DNA from: Aliivibrio_A kagoshimensis
GTDB lineage: Bacteria > Pseudomonadota > Gammaproteobacteria > Enterobacterales > Vibrionaceae
Length of the DNA stretch: 54,842 nt
Assembly: GCF_050337105.1 (NCBI RefSeq)
Contig: NZ_JAKJSQ010000022.1
Span: forward strand, 1 to 54,842
Reading direction: 5' to 3'
The notes under the pieces were generated by a model. That model was not told where the DNA came from. It saw only the letters and a list, made by a program, of their open reading frames with translations, and searched no databases. A program made the position numbers and the translations under genes. Of this stretch, positions 26,057 through 32,726 are shown piece by piece. Positions within the stretch are counted from its first letter, which is position 1. Each line of letters begins with the position of its first letter.

Positions 26057-27931
26057 TTAGGCAACCTGCTTTTTAGCTATAATTTGCTCGTTTGGGTTCA
26101 CTTCTAAGGCTACTTCGTCACAGGCGTGTTGACGTGGGCACTGTTCGCAATCTTTAAGGACCTTTTCAGGCAACAGCATTTTTGATGTCGGCATGAAATC
26201 TAACTTCATAAAGAATTCAGGTACTCGAGTTAACACAAAGACCTTTTTAATCGCCATCTGTTTGGCTTTCTCAACGAGGTATTGCACCACTGCTGTACCT
26301 TGCCCTTGACCTTGCCAGCCTGCTTCGATCCCTAGAGAACGAATTTCTGCTAAACCAGAATCATAAACATACAGAGATGCACAGCCAGTGACCTCTCCAT
26401 GATGCTCAGCAACAGCAAACGAGCCAATATCACGCACTAACTCATTGCGAGTTCTAGGTAAGTTTTCACCTAACCCTGCCCAGTAAGCCACCATGCCTTC
26501 TAGTGCATCGAGATCCGTTAAGCGTGCTGATCGAACCTTAACTCCCGCAGAATCACGCTGATCCAGACGAACCTGAGCTTGATTAACCGCATACTCTACC
26601 TGTTGAGGAGCGACGCCACCCAAGGCATTACGTTTCTCAAGACAAGATTCAATGGTTAAAATGGCGTACACATCTTCGTCTATCACCTCAGAGAACAGCT
26701 TAAGCTCATCCAGTGATAACTCCTCCAACGCGCACCCTTTATCAATCGCGCCAACCACTGCGACACCAACAATATGGTGCGCTTCACGAAAAGGGATCCC
26801 CTTAGCAACGAGGTAATCAGCCAGTTCAGTCGAGTTAGCGTAACCTTGTTGCGCCGCTTCAAGCGTACGCTCCCCATTCACTTTAATACCTTCAAAGCAG
26901 AGTCCGGCCATCTCCATGCAGTCATTCCACGTATCTAACGCATCAAACAGCCCCTCTTTGTCTTCTTGCATATCTTTGTTATAAGCAAGAGGCAGAGCTT
27001 TAACAGTCATCATCATGCCAGCCATTGAGGCATAAACACGTCCACACTTGCCACGTATTAACTCTAATGCATCTGGGTTTTTCTTTTGCGGCATCAACGA
27101 AGAACCAGAGGTCACCGTATCTGCTAACTCAATGAAATTGGACTCACCCGAGTTGTAGAAGATCATATCTTCAGCTAAACGCGAAAGATGAAGCATTGAA
27201 ATTGAAGCAACAGAGAGCAGCTCCATCACGTGATCACGATCGGAAACAGAGTCTAAACTGTTTCTTGTCGCACGGCGGAAGCCTAAATTATGAGCCAGCT
27301 CTTCACGATCCATCGGGTAAGCCGTTCCCGCTAATGCGCCAGAACCTAACGGGCAGGTATCGAGGCGCTTTATCGCATCTTCCATACGAGAGTAATCACG
27401 CTCAAACATCTCTACATACGCTAAACACCAATGAGCAAAGGTCACCGGTTGAGCGCGCTGTAAATGCGTATAACCAGGAAGCACTGTGCCTTGATGAGCT
27501 TGTGCTACGTTAACCAGTTGACTTAACAGTTTATCCAAGGTCAATAAAAGCTGTTGGCCCTGTTGACGACACCATAATTTTAAATCGGTCGCCACTTGAT
27601 CATTACGTGAACGTCCAGTGTGCAGTTTTTTACCTAAATCACCCACTTTGCTGATCAACTGCTGCTCTACCCAGCTATGAATATCTTCTGCATCGGACAG
27701 CAAAATCTGCTCAGGATCTTCCATCACCGCGAGCTTCAACTCATTCAGCGCTAACTCAAGTTTTTGCTGTTCCTGTTCAGAAATAACATTGACTGCTCGC
27801 AGTGCTTTTGACCAGGCAATAGAACCTACGATGTCTTGCTCGGCTAGTCGGTAGTCAAAACGAAGTGAATCGTTAAACTGCTTAAACCGTGTGTCTGCTG
27901 CTTGACTAAACCGCCCGCCCCATAATGCCAT
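26057..27931 (-). CDS. argH: Bifunctional argininosuccinate lyase / N-acetylglutamate synthase (ArgH-ArgA fusion)
   Basis: The 624-residue protein combines two enzymes of arginine synthesis. Residues 1-460 are argininosuccinate lyase, with the fumarase/aspartase signature GSSLMPQKKNPD and TGRSRNDQVATD. Residues about 465-624 are a GNAT acetyltransferase (VRSARLTDLDALEGMVAYW, LGIEAGWQGQGQGTAVVQYLVEKA) acting as N-acetylglutamate synthase (ArgA-type), the first step of the pathway. ArgH(A) fusions are known from Vibrio and Moritella. The last 40 residues include a CxxCxxxxC segment (CEQCPRQHAC). It is the last gene of the argCBGH operon. Confidence 0.95.
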   Translation of the reverse strand: MALWGGRFSQAADTRFKQFNDSLRFDYRLAEQDIVGSIAWSKALRAVNVISEQEQQKLELALNELKLAVMEDPEQILLSDAEDIHSWVEQQLISKVGDLGKKLHTGRSRNDQVATDLKLWCRQQGQQLLLTLDKLLSQLVNVAQAHQGTVLPGYTHLQRAQPVTFAHWCLAYVEMFERDYSRMEDAIKRLDTCPLGSGALAGTAYPMDREELAHNLGFRRATRNSLDSVSDRDHVMELLSVASISMLHLSRLAEDMIFYNSGESNFIELADTVTSGSSLMPQKKNPDALELIRGKCGRVYASMAGMMMTVKALPLAYNKDMQEDKEGLFDALDTWNDCMEMAGLCFEGIKVNGERTLEAAQQGYANSTELADYLVAKGIPFREAHHIVGVAVVGAIDKGCALEELSLDELKLFSEVIDEDVYAILTIESCLEKRNALGGVAPQQVEYAVNQAQVRLDQRDSAGVKVRSARLTDLDALEGMVAYWAGLGENLPRTRNELVRDIGSFAVAEHHGEVTGCASLYVYDSGLAEIRSLGIEAGWQGQGQGTAVVQYLVEKAKQMAIKKVFVLTRVPEFFMKLDFMPTSKMLLPEKVLKDCEQCPRQHACDEVALEVNPNEQIIAKKQVA

Positions 27932-27982
27932 TGTATTTCTCCTATTGCCTATTTCTGCTGCTTCAATGCGTCGTGAATATGA

Positions 27983-29200
27983 TTAACTGTTTTTATGTTT
28001 GTTCAGTGTACGGATTCTGCTTGAAAGTGCATAGAGACGAATAAAACCACCAGCATGGCTTTGGTCGTAAACTTCATCTTCACCAAAGGTTGCAAACTCT
28101 TCACAATATAAGCTGTTTGGCGAACGCTTCTGTACAACCGTCGCTTGACCTTTATACAGCTTAATTACTACCTCTCCGTTCACATCTTTTGCCAACTCTG
28201 CAGATGCTGCGAGAATTGAGTCACATAACGGTGTAAACCAACGACCATCATATACTAAATGCGAGGCTTTTAGGCCTAACTCTTCACGGAATTCATACGC
28301 ACTTTTGTCCAGAACCAATTGCTCAACAGCACGCAACGCTTCCATCATAATTGCTCCACCTGGTGTTTCATAACAACCACGTGATTTCATGCCGACTAAA
28401 CGGTTTTCAACAATATCGATACGACCAACACCGTGTTTAGCCCCTTTATCATTGAGATAAACCAGTGCGTTATATGGCGTCATCGTTTCGCCATCAACCG
28501 CAACCACTTCGCCATTTTCAACCTTCAAGGTCACAAGCTCAGATTCATTTGGCGCTTGCTCTGGAGAGGTCGTCCACGCCCAGCAATCGTCATCTGGTTG
28601 ATTCCAAGTATCTTCTAACACACCACCTTCTGTTGAGATGTGCCATGCGTTGGCGTCACGAGAGTAAATCTTAGTCAATGAAGCCGTGCAAGGAATGTCT
28701 CTCTCCGCTAAGTAATCTAGGCACTCTTCACGGCTAACCAAATCCCACTCACGCCAAGGTGCAATAACATGCAGTTCAGGAGCAAGAGCTGCAAATGCGC
28801 CTTCAAAACGTACTTGATCGTTTCCTTTACCCGTACAGCCATGACAAAGGGCGTCAGCGCCTACTTCCAGTGCACACTCAACCTGAGCTTTAGCAATAAT
28901 AGGACGAGCCATTGAAGTACCCAATAGATATTTACCTTCATAGAGGGCACCGGTTTTCAGAGTAGGATAGATATAATCAGCCACCATCTCCTCTTTTAAG
29001 TCAGCAATGAAACACGAGGATGCACCAGAGGCGATCGCTTTTGCTTCAATCCCTTCGAGCTCCTCATCACCCTGCCCAACATCCGCGACAAAAGCCACAA
29101 CTTCACAGTGGTAGTTCTCTTTTAGCCATGGAATGATCACTGAGGTATCTAGACCGCCAGAATAAGCTACGACTACTTTTTTAACTTCAACTTTACTCAT
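27983..29200 (-). CDS. argG: Argininosuccinate synthase
   Basis: ArgG condenses citrulline and aspartate with ATP. The 405-residue protein has the ATP-binding P-loop AYSGGLDTS near the N-terminus and the conserved CHGCTGKGNDQVRFE segment. It is the short (type 1, about 400 residues) form. It lies between argB (87 bases) and argH(A) (51 bases) on the same strand. The start ATG at 29200 has AAGGAG in place. Confidence 0.97.
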   Translation of the reverse strand: MSKVEVKKVVVAYSGGLDTSVIIPWLKENYHCEVVAFVADVGQGDEELEGIEAKAIASGASSCFIADLKEEMVADYIYPTLKTGALYEGKYLLGTSMARPIIAKAQVECALEVGADALCHGCTGKGNDQVRFEGAFAALAPELHVIAPWREWDLVSREECLDYLAERDIPCTASLTKIYSRDANAWHISTEGGVLEDTWNQPDDDCWAWTTSPEQAPNESELVTLKVENGEVVAVDGETMTPYNALVYLNDKGAKHGVGRIDIVENRLVGMKSRGCYETPGGAIMMEALRAVEQLVLDKSAYEFREELGLKASHLVYDGRWFTPLCDSILAASAELAKDVNGEVVIKLYKGQATVVQKRSPNSLYCEEFATFGEDEVYDQSHAGGFIRLYALSSRIRTLNKHKNS

Positions 29201-29287
29201 TGTATTTCTCCTTGGTCCACTCAGACGGTCAATCCGTGAGGGTTTTACGCTTTAAATTAGATTCTTTACACTTTTCCGTCTTAATGA

Positions 29288-30067
29288 CTAAGGTAAAAAC
29301 TGGGTTCCGATACTCTTTCCATCAAACAGTTCTGTCAGCTTCTCAGGGTATCGCCAAGTCGCTACTTCAATTGGTCGTCCAAGAGATTGTGCAGCTTCCA
29401 CTGCGGCCCTTACTTTGACTATCATTCCATCAGTGACCACTTTTCCTGTAATCAAGGCTTCAGACTGACTAGCATCTAAGCTAGCTAACAATTTTCCTTT
29501 GCCATCTAACACTCCGCTCACATCTGAAAGCAGAACCAAGTCCCCTTCAAGGGCTGCGGCAACGGCAACAGCCGCTTGATCAGCATTCACATTCATCATT
29601 TGGCCTTCAGCGGTAATTCCGATAGAGCTAATGATTGGCACAATACCTGTTGCTAAGATTGCATTAAGCAGTGCGGCATTTCCCGGTGCTGCTTTTCCTA
29701 CCGCACCTAACTCAGGATCTAACTCGGTTATCTGACATAAACCGCCATCCGCCAAACTTAAACCAACAGAGTTCACGCCACTTTTTATCGCTTCTGCTTG
29801 CAGTAACTTATTCGCGGTGCCCGCTAGTGCGCCAGCAATATATGGGATTTGGTCATACGGAGTGACACGTAAACCCTCTTTTTTCACTGTCTTGAGTTGC
29901 ATTTTCTTCATCAACTCATCGACTAAGTAACCCCCACCATGAACAACCACAAGCGCTCTTTGCGAAGATTGTTGGTATTGATTAATCGCCGCAAACAGCT
30001 TGCTCAACGTCTCCGTTGAAGAGAGTGCGGCGCCGCCTAACTTAATCACTAATGGTATCTGACTCAT
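29288..30067 (-). CDS. argB: Acetylglutamate kinase
   Basis: ArgB phosphorylates N-acetylglutamate. The product is 259 residues with the amino-acid-kinase motifs VIKLGGAAL and VVHGGGYLVD and the C-terminal ATWRYPEKL. The frame runs to 30130, but the ATG at 30067 (MSQIPLVIKLGG) follows an AAGGA ribosome binding site and fits the family. It lacks the long N-terminal helix of arginine-inhibited kinases, so it is probably not arginine feedback-controlled. It lies 14 bases after argC. Confidence 0.95.
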   Translation of the reverse strand: MSQIPLVIKLGGAALSSTETLSKLFAAINQYQQSSQRALVVVHGGGYLVDELMKKMQLKTVKKEGLRVTPYDQIPYIAGALAGTANKLLQAEAIKSGVNSVGLSLADGGLCQITELDPELGAVGKAAPGNAALLNAILATGIVPIISSIGITAEGQMMNVNADQAAVAVAAALEGDLVLLSDVSGVLDGKGKLLASLDASQSEALITGKVVTDGMIVKVRAAVEAAQSLGRPIEVATWRYPEKLTELFDGKSIGTQFLP

Positions 30068-30081
30068 ATCTCTATCCTTCT

Positions 30082-31086
30082 CTAAACCAACGCCGTTAAT
30101 ACTGGAAAACCGTAACGAATATTTATGCACTGCATCGCCTGACTCGATGCCCCTTTTAATAAGTTGTCGATGGCAGAGACAATAATCAGATGCTCACCTT
30201 GTACTTTCCAACCCAAATCACAATAAGGTGTCTGAGCAACATTTTTAATTGAAGGCATCGTATCCGAAAGAAGACGTACAGCTGGTTGTTGCTGGTAGCT
30301 CTGAGTAAAGGCTTCATCAACCTGCTGCTGAGTCACCCCTTTTGCCAGCTTCGTAGTAATCGTGGCGAGAATGCCACGCTTAAAGTTGCCCAAATGTGGC
30401 GTAAAAATAACGTCACAGCCTAAATGGGCAGCAATCTCTGGCTGATGACGATGCGCAAACACACCATAGGGCTGTAAACTCACTTCACAAAAGCTACTGC
30501 TGATTGATGCTTTACGTCCTGCTCCAGTCACACCACTGGTTGCGTTAATCACAGGCCACTGGGTCAAATCAAGAAGGTTATTTTCAATAAGAGGCTTAAG
30601 TGCCAGCTGTGACGCCGTAGGGTAGCAACCAGGAACCGCTATCAGTTGTGCTTTGGCTATCGATGCTTGATTCCACTCTGCCAGCCCATATACTGCATTG
30701 TCTAACCACTGCTGGTGCTGGTGTTCGAAACCATAAAAATCTTGGTAGAAATTCTCTTTTTGCACCCTAAATGCGCCGGATAAATCAAACACAACGCACT
30801 CATTGTCAAGAAAGTGTGTGGCAATGTCATGACTCACTTCATGTGCCGTTGCTAACAGAATGATGTCACTCTCTTTTGCAATTTTATTCATATCAATCAA
30901 AGGGAGTAGTGGGCTATCAATCACCCCTTTCAAGTGTCCATGAAGCTCACTGATCGGCTTATTCGCATCAAGGCTATTGGCCGAAACGTAGAGTCCTGAC
31001 AAGGTCAATTGTGGGTGTTTGTTAACCAAAACCGCAAGTTCAGCTCCGGTGTAACCGCTCGCACCGATAATTGTGGTATTCAACAT
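30082..31086 (-). CDS. argC: N-acetyl-gamma-glutamyl-phosphate reductase
   Basis: ArgC reduces N-acetylglutamyl phosphate with NADPH. The 334-residue protein starts MLNTTIIGASGYTGAEL (NADP-binding) and carries the active-site cysteine in VPGCYPTASQLAL. I start at 31086 and not at the upstream ATG at 31131, because the family begins here and a GGA ribosome binding site is spaced correctly. It is the first structural gene of the argCBGH operon and is preceded by a structured leader that holds a small arginine-rich reading frame. Confidence 0.96.
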   Translation of the reverse strand: MLNTTIIGASGYTGAELAVLVNKHPQLTLSGLYVSANSLDANKPISELHGHLKGVIDSPLLPLIDMNKIAKESDIILLATAHEVSHDIATHFLDNECVVFDLSGAFRVQKENFYQDFYGFEHQHQQWLDNAVYGLAEWNQASIAKAQLIAVPGCYPTASQLALKPLIENNLLDLTQWPVINATSGVTGAGRKASISSSFCEVSLQPYGVFAHRHQPEIAAHLGCDVIFTPHLGNFKRGILATITTKLAKGVTQQQVDEAFTQSYQQQPAVRLLSDTMPSIKNVAQTPYCDLGWKVQGEHLIIVSAIDNLLKGASSQAMQCINIRYGFPVLTALV

Positions 31087-31124
31087 AGTATTTCCGTATT
31101 GTTTTCTTGATGGTGTATCTTGGA

Positions 31125-31186
31125 GGTGCAAGTAACGATGTTCCTGTTACTGGCGATAAAGCGTGCAGAGGGCTGCACCAAACGAA
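31125..31186 (-). promoter_or_regulatory. Structured argC mRNA leader with competing hairpins
   Basis: On the minus strand, TTCGTTTGGT (31186-31177) begins one base after the leader-peptide stop and is perfectly complementary over 10 bases to ACCAAACGAA in leader codons 2-5 (31237-31228). Its last bases join an alternative hairpin GTGCAG-CCCT-CTGCAC. GGTGCA can also pair with TGCACC (31130-31125), enclosing AGTAAC-N9-GTTACT. No U-tract follows, so this is not a standard intrinsic terminator. The stretch between the last hairpin and argC is C-rich and G-poor, which would suit Rho loading. Confidence 0.5.
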
Positions 31187-31187
31187 A

Positions 31188-31241
31188 TTAGACTTGGCGT
31201 CGTCGGAGGGTATCTTGTAGTAGCGGGTTCGTTTGGTTCAT
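31188..31241 (-). CDS. Arginine-rich leader peptide of the argCBGH operon (candidate attenuator)
   Basis: A 17-codon frame encodes MNQTNPLLQDTLRRRQV, with three consecutive arginine codons (CGA CGA CGC) at positions 12-14 and a TAA stop 101 bases before argC. The ATG has an AAGGA Shine-Dalgarno 10 bases upstream. It lies downstream of the putative ARG boxes and promoter, within the argC leader. Ribosomes would slow on the Arg codons when charged tRNA-Arg is scarce, changing the pairing of the flanking repeat. The architecture copies known his/leu/trp leader peptides. Its translation and role are inferred; I do not know a published arginine example from this family. Confidence 0.65.
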   Translation of the reverse strand: MNQTNPLLQDTLRRRQV

Positions 31242-31282
31242 TAACTGGTAATCCTTGGTTTAGCGTATGATGATCAACGTCC

Positions 31283-31318
31283 GAGTTAATCAAAAAATAA
31301 ATTAGATTTTTATGCACT
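31283..31318. promoter_or_regulatory. Putative tandem ARG boxes in the argC-argE divergent promoter
   Basis: On the minus strand TGCATAAAAATCTA matches the ArgR half-site consensus TGAATAAAAATTCA at 11 of 14 bases, and a weaker AT-rich copy (TTATTTTTTGATTA) follows directly. Two adjacent boxes are the usual ArgR hexamer target. They lie in the region where the argC and argE promoters should overlap. A TTGATT hexamer inside the second copy could be the argC -35 element. A nearby GCAC-TTTTT-GTGC palindrome (31314-31326) overlaps the first box. Confidence 0.55.
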
Positions 31319-31383
31319 TTTTGTGCGTTAATATGTGTTTTACAGCGTTATTGAATTCCTGTCAACAGTGGATGTGCGATTAA

Positions 31384-32520
31384 ATGAAAATTCCTGCTTT
31401 TATTGATATTTACCAAGGGTTGATTTCTACCTCTTCCATTAGCTCTACTGATGCTAAATGGGACCAGAGTAATGAGCCCGTTATCTCCATTTTAGCTCAA
31501 TGGTTTACTGATCTTGGTTTTGAGGTAGAGATTGAACAAGTGGCCAGTGGAAAACAGAATCTACTCGCCAAAAAAGGCAGTGGTGAGGGAGGGTTACTGC
31601 TTGCGGGTCATACCGATACCGTCCCCTTCGATGAAGGTCGATGGAACTTTGACCCTCATACCGTGACCGAAGCTAACAACCGTTTCTATGGCTTAGGGAC
31701 TGCAGATATGAAAGGCTTTTTTGCCTTCATTCTTGAAGCAGTCAGAGAGCACGAGTGGAGCAAGCAACAAAAACCACTTTATATATTGGCAACCTGCGAT
31801 GAAGAGACCAGCATGTTAGGTGCCCGCCATTTCACTGAGAATACCGTCATCAAACCTGATTACTGTATTATTGGAGAGCCCACCAGCTTAGTGCCTATCC
31901 GTGGACACAAAGGGCATGTGGCGAACGCGGTAAGAATCACCGGAAAATCTGGACACTCCTCAGATCCCGCTCGCGGTATTAACGCCTTAGAGATCATGAA
32001 TCAAGTGATGTTTGCGCTGATCGCTTTAAAAGATAAGTTAATCAAAGAGTATCATCACCCCGGCTTTACTATCCCATCTCCGACGTTAAATCTAGGTCAT
32101 ATCCATGGAGGTGATAGTGCCAATCGAATTTGTGGCTGTTGTGAGCTTCACTATGATGTACGTCCACTCCCAGGTATCAGCCTGGATGGTCTCGACAATA
32201 TGCTAAAAGGAGCCCTTAAAGAGATCGAAGAACAGTGGCCAGGGTGCATCGAAGTTACGCCTCTACACACCCCGATTCCAGGTTATGAATGCAACGCAGA
32301 CAGTGCAATTATTTCAGGGGTTGAAGCAATCTGTCAGCAACAAGCAGAAACCGTTAACTACTGTACAGAAGCGCCGTTCTTACAACAGCTTTGCCCTACT
32401 CTTGTCTTAGGGCCAGGATCCATAGAGCAAGCGCATCAACCCGACGAGTTCCTCGCTATGTCGTTCATCGACCCGACAATTAGCCTACTCAATAAACTGG
32501 TTCACAAATACTGTTTCTAA
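31384..32520 (+). CDS. argE: Acetylornithine deacetylase
   Basis: ArgE releases ornithine from N-acetylornithine. The 378-residue M20 metallopeptidase-family protein has the metal-binding LLAGHTDTVPFD, GTADMKGFFAF and CDEETSMLGA segments with the catalytic Glu pair. It diverges from argC, the standard gammaproteobacterial arrangement, and so shares the ArgR-controlled region. Together with argD elsewhere in the window and the ArgH(A) fusion, the linear acetylated pathway up to ornithine and from citrulline to arginine is almost complete here (the ornithine carbamoyltransferase is not in the window). Confidence 0.96.
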   Translation: MKIPAFIDIYQGLISTSSISSTDAKWDQSNEPVISILAQWFTDLGFEVEIEQVASGKQNLLAKKGSGEGGLLLAGHTDTVPFDEGRWNFDPHTVTEANNRFYGLGTADMKGFFAFILEAVREHEWSKQQKPLYILATCDEETSMLGARHFTENTVIKPDYCIIGEPTSLVPIRGHKGHVANAVRITGKSGHSSDPARGINALEIMNQVMFALIALKDKLIKEYHHPGFTIPSPTLNLGHIHGGDSANRICGCCELHYDVRPLPGISLDGLDNMLKGALKEIEEQWPGCIEVTPLHTPIPGYECNADSAIISGVEAICQQQAETVNYCTEAPFLQQLCPTLVLGPGSIEQAHQPDEFLAMSFIDPTISLLNKLVHKYCF

Positions 32521-32537
32521 TTTACGCCATTCCATTC

Positions 32538-32586
32538 ACCACCTTTTGTTACACATTAACTGAAATTTAATTTCACAAAAGGTGGT
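32538..32586. repeat. Perfect 12-bp inverted repeat between argE and ppc
   Basis: ACCACCTTTTGT is repeated as ACAAAAGGTGGT after a 25-base AT-rich spacer. It lies 18 bases after argE. No T-tract follows on either strand, so it is either a weak argE terminator or a regulatory structure upstream of ppc (140 bases before its start). Confidence 0.5.
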
Positions 32587-32726
32587 ATTACACAGCATAT
32601 TATTACCTATCTCTCGCTTTTATCGCGCTAACCTCAGACAAAGTTTGACCAACACGGCTTATTTTCGCTAAATTAAGTTACTAAACCAACAAGTCATGTA
32701 ATTAAGTTACACAATAGGATGCAATT

